A DNA stretch of 64,000 nucleotides, taken from contig CAWDJZ010000003.1 of the NCBI GenBank assembly GCA_963802765.1, positions 62,001 to 126,000 of the forward strand, given 5' to 3'. Source of the stretch: Gaiellasilicea sp963802765. GTDB lineage: Bacteria > Actinomycetota > Thermoleophilia > Gaiellales > Gaiellaceae. The notes below the pieces were generated by a model. That model searched no databases. It saw only the letters and a list, made by a program, of their open reading frames with translations, and was not told the origin of the DNA. Both the position numbers and the translations under genes were made by a program. The first letter of the stretch is position 1; each line of letters begins with the position of its first letter. Shown piece by piece: positions 18,901-26,947 of the stretch.

Positions 18901-19923
18901 ATGCCCTGGCTCGCCGACCTAGACGTGGGTGCGGTGGACGGGTTCTCCCGGGCGCTCGGTGACGCCCGGACGGTGGCCGAGCTGCGCCGCTGGGCGCTGC
19001 AGGGACTTGCCGAGCTCGTCCCCGCAGATGTGCTGACCTGGGACCGCGTCGAGCTCGGTCCCGGCGCTGTCCGCCATGAGGTGGTTCCCTTCGAGGTGGA
19101 GCCGCCCGGCGCCTTCGAGACAATCGTGGGCGACGCGGGTGGTCATCCGCTCCTGTTCGCGCATGCCGCGCGTCGGCGTCCGGCGCTGCGTCTCTCCGAG
19201 GCCGTCGAGCCCCGCCGCCTGTCCCGCAGTGAGCTTTACGGCGACCTGCTCCACCGATCCGGCGTCGAGTACGGGATCGCGATCGGCGTCCGCGCGGGGC
19301 GTCGTGAGGTGGTCGTCGCCGGGCTCGGCCGGACCGAGTTTGAGTTCTCCGAGCGCGACCGTGACGTCCTCGATCTCGTGCGCCTCGGCCTGGAGGACGC
19401 GTTGAGGGCTGCGGAGGCGCGCGGGCGCCTCGTCCGCGCGCTCGCGGCCAATCCGCCGCCGGGGACCACCGCAGTCGTGTTGCTCGACCGCTACGGCGAG
19501 ATCGAGCATTCGAGCCTCGCCGCCGAGCGGTGGCTCGCCGAGCACTTCGGGGCGGCCGAGCATCCGGGCTGGCTCCCGGGGCCGGTCGCGGGATGGTTGG
19601 CGCTGCCGCCGCGCCCAGCGCTTGTCAGTGTGCGCGACGGCCGGCGCCTCACGGTCCACCTGCTGCCCGGCGATCCGCACACGCTGCTGCTCGAGGAGGA
19701 GATCGCGAGCTTCCGCGCGGACGCGCTCGAACGCCTCGGGCTGACCCCGCGCGAGACCGAAGTGCTGCGCGCGGCCGCCGCGATGGAGGACGAGGCGGAC
19801 ATCGCCTGGGAGCTGTTCCTCAGCCTTCGCGCCGTCCGCGATCGGCTCGCGAGCCTGGAAGCCAAGCTCGGCGTGCGCACGGCCGCCGAGGCCGTCGCCC
19901 GGGCGCTCCGCGAGAGCGCCTAG
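18901..19923 (+). CDS. LuxR-family regulator with GAF-like N-terminal region
   Basis: A 340-residue regulator. The N-terminal ~190 residues resemble a GAF-type sensor (ARTVAELRRWALQGLAELV, then a strand-rich core ending FSERDRDVLDLV). The C-terminal region has the LuxR start LTPRETEVLRAAAAM, but the following recognition helix is divergent (LFLSLRAVRDRLASLEAKLG rather than the usual SxxTVxxHxxxI). DNA binding may therefore be altered. ATG at 18901 is preferred over an upstream frame-open GTG at 18787, whose extension has odd composition; no clear ribosome site is seen at 18901. It is followed by a hairpin, so likely a single transcript. Confidence 0.72.
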   Translation: MPWLADLDVGAVDGFSRALGDARTVAELRRWALQGLAELVPADVLTWDRVELGPGAVRHEVVPFEVEPPGAFETIVGDAGGHPLLFAHAARRRPALRLSEAVEPRRLSRSELYGDLLHRSGVEYGIAIGVRAGRREVVVAGLGRTEFEFSERDRDVLDLVRLGLEDALRAAEARGRLVRALAANPPPGTTAVVLLDRYGEIEHSSLAAERWLAEHFGAAEHPGWLPGPVAGWLALPPRPALVSVRDGRRLTVHLLPGDPHTLLLEEEIASFRADALERLGLTPRETEVLRAAAAMEDEADIAWELFLSLRAVRDRLASLEAKLGVRTAAEAVARALRESA

Positions 19924-19934
19924 ACATCGGGTAT

Positions 19935-19949
19935 CCGGGACGCTCCCGG
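19935..19949. terminator. Short hairpin after LuxR regulator
   Basis: CCGGGA-CGC-TCCCGG, a perfect 6-bp stem starting 11 bp after the stop. Weak on its own; terminator role inferred from position. Confidence 0.35.
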
Positions 19950-19979
19950 GCGCCACTCTTGCACGCCTCGACGGGCGCC

Positions 19980-20132
19980 TCATGACGACCAGACGCGACT
20001 GTTCGACGCCTGTGCCGCGGCGAGGACCGTCGCGAGCCGTTCGTCGCGGTCGACGAGTGCTTCATTGAACGCCTCGCTGGCAAATTGGGCGACCCGGTCG
20101 ATGCTTCGATCGAGGCGGGCGCGGGCGCCTCG
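19980..20132 (-). other. Possible coding remnant, helical, unrecognised
   Basis: The minus strand reads about 50 residues of protein-like, helix-forming sequence (for example LDRSIDRVAQFASEAFNEAL, then LATVLAAAQASNSRVW) between a TGA at 20135-20133 and a TGA at 19982-19980. No start codon is present. It may be the tail of a lost gene. Low confidence. Confidence 0.25.
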
Positions 20133-20193
20133 TCACCTGATCTTCACCGCGCGTTCACCCATCGGGCCGCATGCCGCGGGCACACTCGCGGTG

Positions 20194-20925
20194 ATGTCCG
20201 GAGGAGCGCGCCCGTTGCTCTGCGAGTTCCACGCTCACACATCCTGGAGCGACGGCGAGCTTTCGCTTGGAGCGTTGGTTGACCTCTATGGAACGGCCGG
20301 TTTCGACGTCCTCTGTGTCACCGATCACGTCCTGCGCGGCGACGATCCGTGGCCGCTCCGACACGGGCGCCCGTGCGTCGATGCCACAAACGTCGGCGCC
20401 TACCTCGCGGAGATCGCGCGCGAGCGTGCCCGCGCGCTCTCGGCCTACGGACTTCTGCTCGTGCCTGGCTTCGAGCTCACGTACAACGACCCGAACCCAG
20501 ACCGCGCCGGTCACGCCGTCGCAGTCGGGCTGGAGAGCCTCGTCTCCATGGACGAGGGGCCAGCGGCCGCGATGGAGGTGGCGCGCGCTGCGGGCGCTGC
20601 GATTCTCGCCGCGCATCCGCACGACTCCGGGCCGACGGCGGGCATCCCGTCCCCCACGTGCTACTTCACGCGGCACTGGCGGAGGCTGCGCGGGCTCTTC
20701 GATCGCGTGGAGCTCTTCAACGGGGGGCAGATGTTCAGCTGGGTCGCGGAGGCCGGACTGCCGGCCGTCGCCTGCGGCGACCTGCACCGGGCCGAACAGC
20801 TTCCCGGCTGGACGACCCTCGTTCCCTGCGAGCAGGACGAGGGGGCGCTCGTCGACTTTCTGCGCTCGTCCCGGCCCCTGTTCCTGACGCGCCTCGAGCA
20901 GCCCACCGTCGCGCTTGCCGCGTAG
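20194..20925 (+). CDS. PHP-domain phosphoesterase-like protein (second paralogue)
   Basis: A 243-residue PHP-domain protein from ATG at 20194 (GTG three bases upstream is possible). Metal blocks: EFHAHTSWSDGELS near the N-terminus, FDVLCVTDHV, GFELT, LAAHPHDSG and ACGDLHR near the end. It parallels the gene at 9195-9920 block for block and probably arose by duplication. PHP domains act as phosphoesterases or nucleases with up to three metals; no substrate can be named. It lies inside the region bracketed by the tRNA-like repeats. Confidence 0.82.
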   Translation: MSGGARPLLCEFHAHTSWSDGELSLGALVDLYGTAGFDVLCVTDHVLRGDDPWPLRHGRPCVDATNVGAYLAEIARERARALSAYGLLLVPGFELTYNDPNPDRAGHAVAVGLESLVSMDEGPAAAMEVARAAGAAILAAHPHDSGPTAGIPSPTCYFTRHWRRLRGLFDRVELFNGGQMFSWVAEAGLPAVACGDLHRAEQLPGWTTLVPCEQDEGALVDFLRSSRPLFLTRLEQPTVALAA

Positions 20926-21020
20926 CCAGCCCTGGCCGTTAGGCGGTGGTGCCTCCGTCGCCGGGTCCGGCTGGCGGACGAAGCGACAGTTCGAGTCGAA
21001 CGACTGGCAGCATCAGTTCC

Positions 21021-21473
21021 GTGCAGTCGACCCGGGACGCCGAGGTCCGGCGGCGCGTCGAGCAGGCCCGCGTCGCGCGGCTCGCGACGGTTGACGCGCG
21101 TGGCCGCCCACATGTCGTGCCGATCTGCTTCGTGCTCGCGGGCGACGTTCTCTACTCGGCCGTTGATCGCAAGCCGAAGCGCTCGCCGCGGCTGAAGCGG
21201 CTCGACAACATCCGCGCCAATCCGAACGTCACCGTTCTGGTCGACCACTACGAGGAGGACTGGTCGCGCCTGTGGTGGGTGCGCCTCCGCGGCCGCGGTC
21301 GCGTGCTCGAGGCCGGCGAGGAGCGCGAACGAGCTCTCGCGCTGCTCGCCGACAAGTATCCGCAGTACCGTGCCCAACCCCCTGCTGATGCCGTGATCGC
21401 GATCGACCTCAACGACTGGCAGGGGTGGCATGCGTCGGCCGGAAGCTCGGCGAACTCCACGAATCCGATGTAG
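21021..21473 (+). CDS. PPOX-class F420-dependent oxidoreductase-like protein
   Basis: A 150-residue split-barrel flavin/deazaflavin-binding protein of the pyridoxamine-5'-phosphate oxidase class, resembling the probable F420-dependent Rv0121-like group. Motifs: RVARLATVDARGRPHVVPIC, then LYSAVDRKPK, NPNVTVLVDHYEEDW and LWWVRLRGRGRV. These bind the cofactor phosphate and line the barrel. The start is uncertain: GTG at 21021 gives a family-like N-terminus, though the frame is open to 20946. If F420-dependent, it would use the cofactor widespread in actinobacteria. Confidence 0.8.
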   Translation: MQSTRDAEVRRRVEQARVARLATVDARGRPHVVPICFVLAGDVLYSAVDRKPKRSPRLKRLDNIRANPNVTVLVDHYEEDWSRLWWVRLRGRGRVLEAGEERERALALLADKYPQYRAQPPADAVIAIDLNDWQGWHASAGSSANSTNPM

Positions 21474-21690
21474 TAGTCCGCCATCTCGCGCGCCCAGTGC
21501 AGGCCGGCGTCTCGAACAGAGCCTGGAAGTCGGGCGGCGTGTCGCTCTTCCCGGTTGACGCGTCGGCGATCACCGTTTCGGGGCTGCCGAAGATCCGCGG
21601 ATCGGGGGAGCGCATGTAGATCGACGGCGCGCGCAGACACATTCGCGCGCTGCTGATGGTTGGCCTCCGTCTCCGGGAACGTGCCTAGAC
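21425..21690 (-). pseudogene. Frameshifted remnant of an unrecognised gene
   Basis: Three minus-strand segments join: GTFPETEANHQQRANV, then (shift near 21640) RAPSIYMRSPDPRIFGSPET continuing to DTPPDFQALFE at about 21513, then (shift near 21512) DAGLHWAREMADYYIGFVEF and on into the 3' end of the PPOX gene. Composition in each segment is clearly protein-like, and the joins are exact one-base shifts. I do not recognise the family. The lack of a start and the overlap with its neighbour suggest a decaying fragment. Confidence 0.4.
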
Positions 21691-21952
21691 AACGAGCAAC
21701 CAATGATTGCGCGTTTGCTCGTACCGTCGCTCCGAAATAGCGGTCTTCATGGCCGGTTCAAGCCCCGCCTCGCGAGCCAGGCCAGGGTTCCTCGTGCGAA
21801 CCAGAGTGGCCGGGGGAGCCTTGCGACGGCAGTTCCGGGTGTGCCTAGAGCTGCCTGGGCGCGCGCGCGGTGCTCGAGCTCGGTCGCCTGCCGTCCTCTG
21901 GTTCAAGAAAGATGCGCTAGTGAGGCAGGCAGGCGCAGGCGAGCCGGAAGCG

Positions 21953-23365
21953 GTGGCAGCATCGGAACACCCCCCACGGGCGTGGGGTCGTGTCTGTTCG
22001 GCGCTGTTCTTCTTCCCGCGCGGCGGTTCGGCGCAGGTCACGCGTGCGCTCGCCCGGGCGCTGCCCCAGACAGGCTGGCAGATGACGGTTGCGACGGGCT
22101 CGCTCGGCGAGCCAGGCGATCCGACCCACGCCGGAAGCTTCTACCGCGGGATCGACATCGCAGCGGTCGACTACTCGCCGGCGCTCCAGCTCGCCGACCC
22201 GCACGCTGCCCTCGTCCCCTTCCAGCCCTCCTACGAGGACCGGCCAGCGGGACCCGATCGTGTCTTCGCCGCGGTCGACGATGCCGCCTATGAGCGTCTG
22301 GTGGCGGCCTGGGCGGAGGCGCTCGCCCGCGCCGGCGCCGGCACCGCCGATCTGCTCCACCTCCATCACTTGACGCCGGTACACGAGGCTGCCTTGCGCA
22401 CCTTCCCCTCGCTGCCGATCCTCGGGCAGCTGCACGGCACCGAGCTTGCCTTCCTGCGCGCGCTGGCGGCGGGGCCTCCTTCGGGCTGGCGCCACGCGCG
22501 CGCCTGGGAGGAGCGGTTGCGCCGCTGGGCGCGGGCCTGCGAGCGGCTGATCGTGCCGCCCGGCGCCGAGGCCGAGGTCGCCGCCCTGCTCGGGCTCGAG
22601 CGCTCGCGGCTCCATGGCCTTCCCAGCGGCGTCGAGCTCGAACGCTTCCAGCCTTCCCCGCTCGCCGGGGAGGCGCGCCGCGCCTTCTGGCATCGCTGGC
22701 TCGTCGAGGACCCACAAGGATGGGACGAACAGGGGCGGCCGGGCACCATCTCGTATCGGGACGAGCAGCTCGCCCCCTTCGCCTCGGAGCCTGTCTTCCT
22801 CTACCTCGGCCGCTTCACGGCCGTCAAGCGGCTGCCGCTCCTGATCCGCGCGCACGCTCGCGCCCAGGCTGCAATCGGGCGGCCCTGCCCGCTCGTCCTC
22901 GTCGGCGGCCACCCCGGCGAATGGGAAGGCGAGCATCCGCTCGAGACGATCCGACAGCTCGGCGTCCCGCACGTCTTCCTCGCCGGCTGGCGTCCGCACG
23001 AGCAGCTGCCCCAGGCACTGAACTCGGGCGATCTGCTCGTCCTCCCCTCGGTCGCCGAGGCGTTCGGGCTCGCGCTGATCGAGGCGATGGCCTGCGGCCT
23101 GCCCGTGATCGCCTGCGCCGCGCACGGGCCCGCGGAAATCGTCCGCGACGGGCAGAGCGGCTGGCTCGTGCCCCCCGACGACGAAGCGGCACTGGCGGCG
23201 GCGTTACTTGCGGCCGCCTCCAACCCAGACGAGCGGCAGCGGCGCGGGCGCCAAGCAGCCGCCGACGCTCGCCGCAGCTACGGCTGGACGACGATCGCCG
23301 GCCAGATCGCCGGCCTCTACGAGCGGATCATCGCCCGGTCAGGGCAGCAGAGCGAAAGCGCCTAG
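21953..23365 (+). CDS. GT4-family glycosyltransferase
   Basis: A 470-residue GT-B glycosyltransferase. The N-terminal Rossmann part starts SALFFFPRGGSAQVTRALA and includes LLHLHHLTPVHEAA and ILGQLHGTEL. The C-terminal part has FLYLGRFTAVKRLPLLIRA, LAGWRPHEQLPQAL and the nucleotide-sugar motif SVAEAFGLALIEAMACGLPV (E-x7-E type). It transfers a sugar from an activated donor with retention; donor and acceptor are unknown. GTG at 21953 with GGAAG upstream is the best start; the frame is open to 21707 but reads poorly there. It sits upstream of a CpsB-type PHP phosphatase, hinting at surface polysaccharide. Confidence 0.85.
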   Translation: MAASEHPPRAWGRVCSALFFFPRGGSAQVTRALARALPQTGWQMTVATGSLGEPGDPTHAGSFYRGIDIAAVDYSPALQLADPHAALVPFQPSYEDRPAGPDRVFAAVDDAAYERLVAAWAEALARAGAGTADLLHLHHLTPVHEAALRTFPSLPILGQLHGTELAFLRALAAGPPSGWRHARAWEERLRRWARACERLIVPPGAEAEVAALLGLERSRLHGLPSGVELERFQPSPLAGEARRAFWHRWLVEDPQGWDEQGRPGTISYRDEQLAPFASEPVFLYLGRFTAVKRLPLLIRAHARAQAAIGRPCPLVLVGGHPGEWEGEHPLETIRQLGVPHVFLAGWRPHEQLPQALNSGDLLVLPSVAEAFGLALIEAMACGLPVIACAAHGPAEIVRDGQSGWLVPPDDEAALAAALLAAASNPDERQRRGRQAAADARRSYGWTTIAGQIAGLYERIIARSGQQSESA

Positions 23366-23958
23366 CCTCGGCACCTCGCAGGCCGCGGGCGATCCAGCTG
23401 CCCCGCCCGGAGGATGCCGACCTGCCAGGCCGAGTGGCGGCGCCGATCGCGGCGGTGCGGACGGCGGTGGCGGTCAGCCGCCCATCGCGGTGGCGCGGTG
23501 GCTGTGCGGGTCGTCGGCAAGCGCGCCGCCGGCGAGCACGTCCGCCACGGCTCGATCAGGCCGCGCTCCGCGTGTACTTCGAGGACGACCGATCCTGACT
23601 CCTCACCAGCCTCGTCGCGAAGATCCGCAAGTGGTTGGGGATCGGGGAGAAGCCTTAACCGTTCCCACGCGACAAGCGGCGTAGACTGTTCTCGACTGGT
23701 CCTGCACCCAGGTTCCGGCCCGAGCCCGCAACCCACCAACGCGCGGTGCGCGCGAGGCGAGGAGCTTCAGGGCGAACGGAGTTCGCGTGTGGGGCCAGTC
23801 TCTTGCTTGACCGACTGGCGTACCCCACGAGCGGCAAGGCGGCCGCCATCCGGCGAGTTCACCGATCGCGCCCAGTTCGGCACTGATCGATCCGATCGGC
23901 GCGCACTTGGCCCCACTCGGTCACGCATCCGGCGGTGCCGGGCTGGCAGTCTCGGGGA
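23366..23958. other. Intergenic with possible coding scrap
   Basis: No complete gene seen. On the plus strand near 23560-23657 a protein-like tail reads LRVYFEDDRS, a TGA, then LLTSLVAKIRKWLGIGEKP and TAA, possibly the 3' end of a lost or nonsense-mutated gene. The rest reads as Arg-rich shadow. Confidence 0.3.
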
Positions 23959-24756
23959 ATGGTGTCCGCGCCTTGGCTCGTCGACGTCCATTCTCATGTC
24001 GTCCCGTCCGGGGACGACGGCGCGGCGACGGTCGAGGAGGGAGTCGAGCTCTGCCGTCTCGCGGTCGAGGCGGGGACGCGGGTCTTGTTCGCGACGCCCC
24101 ACGTGCACGCGCCATGGGACTCGTACCCGTGGAGCCCGGCGCGAGAGCGCCTGTACGACGATTCGTTCCTGACCGTACACGAGGGCGCTGCGTCGCTCGG
24201 TCTCGACGTGCGCCGTGGGTGGGAGCTGTTCCCGAGCGAGGTGCTGGAGCGCGATCCGGAGGGGTTCCGGCTGGAGGGGACGGAGGCGGTGCTCGTCGAG
24301 TTTCCGGGCTCGTGGCTCGACCTCCGCGAACCGCTTCGGCTCGTGAGGGACGCCGTCGAGCGGCTGCAGGCCGACGGGCTAACCCCAGTGTTGGCGCATC
24401 CCGAGCGCTGCCGGGCCGTGGCCGCGGATCCGGCTGCCGTCCGCGTGCTCGTGGAGGAGGGCGCGCTCCTCTGCCTCAACGCCGGCTCGCTCGTGGGCGA
24501 CCACGGCGCGACGGCGCAACGGGTCGCGTGGTGGCTGGTCGAGGATGGCGCGGTGGCCCTGGCCGCCTCGGACGGCCACCGAGCACGTCGCCCACCGACG
24601 ATGGACGCCGCATGGATGGCCGCCGTCGCGCGCCTCGGCGAGCGCCGCGCCCGGCCGCTCTTCGACGGCAGCGCGCTGCCGTGGACCGACGCGGGCGAGC
24701 TGCGGGCCGCTGCGCGTCGTCTCGCCTGCGCCACAGCCGGAGAATGCGCTCCTTGA
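23959..24756 (+). CDS. CpsB/YwqE-like PHP tyrosine-protein phosphatase
   Basis: A 265-residue PHP-fold protein of the CpsB/CapC/YwqE group, metal-dependent phosphatases that reverse tyrosine phosphorylation controlling polysaccharide export. Motifs: VDVHSHVVPSGDDGAATVEE, GTRVLFATPHVHAP, the central LVEFPGSW, PVLAHPERCR and AASDGHR. This layout matches CpsB-type better than the other two PHP proteins in the window. Start: ATG at 23959; GTG at 23935 is also possible. No BY-kinase partner is nearby; the GT4 gene upstream is the only glycan gene beside it. Confidence 0.8.
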   Translation: MVSAPWLVDVHSHVVPSGDDGAATVEEGVELCRLAVEAGTRVLFATPHVHAPWDSYPWSPARERLYDDSFLTVHEGAASLGLDVRRGWELFPSEVLERDPEGFRLEGTEAVLVEFPGSWLDLREPLRLVRDAVERLQADGLTPVLAHPERCRAVAADPAAVRVLVEEGALLCLNAGSLVGDHGATAQRVAWWLVEDGAVALAASDGHRARRPPTMDAAWMAAVARLGERRARPLFDGSALPWTDAGELRAAARRLACATAGECAP

Positions 24757-24772
24757 GCAGCGCTGCTGCTCA
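24754..24772. terminator. Hairpin overlapping the PHP phosphatase stop
   Basis: Perfect 7-bp stem TGAGCAG / CTGCTCA with loop CGCTG; its first three bases are the stop codon. No T-tract. Probable terminator. Confidence 0.45.
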
Positions 24773-25321
24773 GCAATCAGTTCCGCCGGAGGCGGCCGCG
24801 TCGGCGCGTGTCTTGGTATGGCGAGAGCGCTGCCCTGCTCGCTGTCGGTAACCGGGGGGCTCGCCGTCTGGTCGAGCCCGGTGGCGGAGAGCAGCTCATC
24901 GATGCATCGAGTGCGGCGAGACGAGCGAGAACGGTGAAGGCTGGAAGGCGTTGGCCCGGTGCGTCCGCTACCGAGTTGATTGGGCGGCGAGGGCTCTGGC
25001 GTGTTCCCGTCGGCGGGTGGGGTGGCTGCCCGGGTACCCCCGTCGGCGGAAGTCGAAAGCCGGAGCCTCTCGACGGCACCGAGCTGTTTGCGTTTCGGCG
25101 GCCCGGATCACGGCGCCCGCCGCGAACGGCCCCAAGAGCCGATGCTCACCTCACTCGCCCTGGTTTGCGGCGGGGAGGTGCTGCTCGGCCCCAGCGGGTG
25201 ACGTCTGGCGCTGGAGCAGTGTCGAGCAGTGAGCGCGTGAGACCGGCCGGGTGCCGGCCGACGACGCCGCCGCGTGAGCGTCGGAACTCAGGCACAACAT
25301 GCTGATTTGCAGGGATTTTTA
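24773..25321. other. Intergenic, no gene seen
   Basis: About 550 bp between the PHP phosphatase and the tRNA-Asp fragment. Frames on both strands are Arg/Pro/Ser-rich and lack domains or ribosome sites. I see nothing else in it. Confidence 0.4.
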
Positions 25322-25375
25322 TGGGAGCGACGGGACTCGAACCCGCGACCTCCGGCGTGACAGGCCGGCGTTCTA
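25322..25375 (-). pseudogene. tRNA-Asp(GTC) 3' fragment
   Basis: On the minus strand: TAGAACG, anticodon arm CCGGC-CTGTCAC-GCCGG (anticodon GTC), variable AGGTC, T-arm GCGGG-TTCGAGT-CCCGT and acceptor end CGCTCCC-A. This is a clean tRNA-Asp 3' two-thirds. The expected 5' acceptor (GGGAGCG) and D-arm are replaced by unrelated sequence, so it is a truncated copy, as left at an integration junction. Confidence 0.7.
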
Positions 25376-25524
25376 TGCGGGCGGACCGACACCCTCGACC
25401 CCCTCTCCGCTGGGAAGGGGTCACGATCTCGCCCACCCGGGCAGCGGAAGCTACATATTGAAGGTAGTTCTTGAGTCGGCTCCTCGACCGCTTCTACTAA
25501 CTTCGCCCGCGCAGGTGGCCGTCA

Positions 25525-25683
25525 GCCGCGAAAGCCTTGCAAGTCGCGGTGCAGACTGTTGCGGGAGATGTTGCGGCGCTCCAGGTACTCACCAAGAAAG
25601 ACCTGCAAACGGCACGTTTTCAGCATGGGAGTGGGGCTGGATCGCACCCAGGAGGTCGGCGGTTCGAGTCCGCCTAGCTCCAT
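25525..25683 (+). repeat. Direct repeat copy B with tRNA-Ala-like 3' end
   Basis: Second copy of the ~158-bp repeat at 17543-17700, same orientation, about 92% identical by eye. It ends 10 bp before a canonical terminator hairpin, while copy A is not followed by one, so copy B may be closer to the original locus. Confidence 0.85.
25610..25682 (+). pseudogene. Degenerate tRNA-Ala(CGC)-like sequence, copy B
   Basis: Same features as copy A: T-arm GGCGG-TTCGAGT-CCGCC, anticodon loop ATCGCAC, D-loop-like CAGCATGGGAG, 3' end TAGCTCC-A. The 5' strand (near CGGCACG) does not pair with the 3' acceptor strand. The terminator just downstream suggests a once transcribed tRNA. Confidence 0.5.
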
Positions 25684-25692
25684 CGCAGAACA

Positions 25693-25717
25693 CCCCGCTA
25701 CGGCGGGGTTTTTGTTT
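25693..25717 (+). terminator. Rho-independent terminator
   Basis: CCCCGC-TACG-GCGGGG followed by TTTTTGTTT: a 6-bp GC stem, tetraloop and T-tract, directly after tRNA-like copy B. The best intrinsic terminator in the window. Confidence 0.85.
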
Positions 25718-25770
25718 CCCGACTTGTAGACGCTCCGGGGCATGGTCAGCATTTGGCCAGCGTTTCGCGG

Positions 25771-25920
25771 TTACTGACCGATCCCCGCGTCGGCGAGCTG
25801 GCGCAGGACGACCTCTTTCGCCTCGTCGGCCTCGCGCCAGCGCCCGAACATGACCTGAAAGGCATTGCACGTTCGGCCGTCAATCCGACGGTGGAGGTCG
25901 CGCGTATTTGGGAAGGACAC
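25771..25920 (-). other. Short minus-strand coding remnant
   Basis: From GTG at 25920 the minus strand reads 49 protein-like residues (TRDLHRRIDGRTCNAFQVMF, then GRWREADEAKEVVLRQLADA and a short tail) to TAA at 25771. There is no ribosome site, and the frame stays open upstream into the antisense of the next gene. It looks like the 3' tail of a lost gene, perhaps of a mobile element given the adjacent tRNA-like repeat. Unrecognised. Confidence 0.35.
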
Positions 25921-25924
25921 CGTT

Positions 25925-26944
25925 GTGACAGAAGTGCGCCAGCACTGCCGCGGCGTGGCCCTCGATCACGGAATCGCACGTGCGTTCTGGCTGCGAGCGC
26001 CAGGTTGCGGAGAGATCCGTCAGGTCGGGCTCCCCGAGCCGGGGCCTGACGACGTGGTCGTGCGCACCGTGCGGTCGGGCGTCAGCCGCGGCACCGAGAC
26101 GCTGGTGTTCCGGGGCGGCGTGGCGCCGGACCAGCGCGCGAGGATGCGGGCGCCGTTCCAGGAGGGGGACTTTCCGGGGCCGGTCAAGTACGGCTACCTG
26201 AACGTCGGCGCCGTGGAGCAGGGGCCGCCCGAGCTGTGCGGCCGCATGGTGTTCTGTCTCTACCCGCACCAGACCGCCTACGTCGTGCCGGCCTGCGCCG
26301 TGTCGGTCGTGCCGGAGGGCGTCCCACCCGCCCGTGCCGTGCTCGCGGGTACCGTCGAGACCGCCGTCAATGCGCTGTGGGACGCCGCCCCGCTCGTTGG
26401 CGACCAGGTCGCGGTCGTCGGCGCCGGGATGGTCGGCTGCTGCGTTGCACGACTGCTCCGCCGCTTTCCGGCCGTGCGGGTCACCCTCGTGGACGTCGAT
26501 CCTGGTCGCTCGGACGTCGCGGCCGCCCTCGGCGTCGACTTCGCCCTCCCGGACGATGCCGAGGGCGGCCGCGACCTGGTCGTGCACACGAGTGCGACCT
26601 CGGCAGGGCTCCAGCGCTCACTCGACCTGCTCGCCCCCGAGGGCACCGTCATCGACCTCAGCTGGTACGGCGACACGGAGGTTCGGCTCTCGCTGGGAGG
26701 GGCCTTCCACACCGGCCGCCTCGGCATCCGCTCGAGCCAGGTCGGCACCCTCTCTCCGGCCCGCGCCGCGCGTCGCACGACGGCCGACCGCCTGGCGCTC
26801 GCCCTCGACCTGTTGCGCGACCCCGCCTTCGACGCGCTCCTCACCGGCGAGTCGCATTTCGAGGAGCTGCCCGAGGTGATGGCCCGGCTGGCCGCGGGAA
26901 GCCTCCCGGCGCTGTGCCATACGATCACGTACGGCGAGGGATAG
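25925..26944 (+). CDS. Zn-type alcohol dehydrogenase-like oxidoreductase (MDR family)
   Basis: A 339-residue medium-chain dehydrogenase-like protein with a GroES-like N-terminal part and a Rossmann part (QVAVVGAGMVGCCVARLL, then VTLVDVDPGRSDVAAALGVD). The usual catalytic Cys/His zinc cluster is not evident; it resembles the 'zinc-binding alcohol dehydrogenase' relatives that keep SRGTETLVFRG near the N-terminus. It presumably oxidises or reduces a carbonyl/alcohol with NAD(P)H. GTG at 25925 sits 7 bases after GGAAGGA. First gene of a six-gene operon; the PTPS-like gene follows after 3 bp, so a side-chain reduction of a pterin is a fair guess. Confidence 0.8.
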   Translation: MTEVRQHCRGVALDHGIARAFWLRAPGCGEIRQVGLPEPGPDDVVVRTVRSGVSRGTETLVFRGGVAPDQRARMRAPFQEGDFPGPVKYGYLNVGAVEQGPPELCGRMVFCLYPHQTAYVVPACAVSVVPEGVPPARAVLAGTVETAVNALWDAAPLVGDQVAVVGAGMVGCCVARLLRRFPAVRVTLVDVDPGRSDVAAALGVDFALPDDAEGGRDLVVHTSATSAGLQRSLDLLAPEGTVIDLSWYGDTEVRLSLGGAFHTGRLGIRSSQVGTLSPARAARRTTADRLALALDLLRDPAFDALLTGESHFEELPEVMARLAAGSLPALCHTITYGEG

Positions 26945-26947
26945 AGC

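Noticed and set aside
21740..21780. Possible tRNA T-arm on the plus strand (GGTTCAAGCC)
   Set aside because: The flanking bases do not form a T-stem and no other tRNA arm is present.
25522..25870. Minus-strand frames ending in GGLEPPTSWVRS and RTRTADLLGAI
   Set aside because: Same cause: antisense of tRNA-like copy B at 25610-25682.
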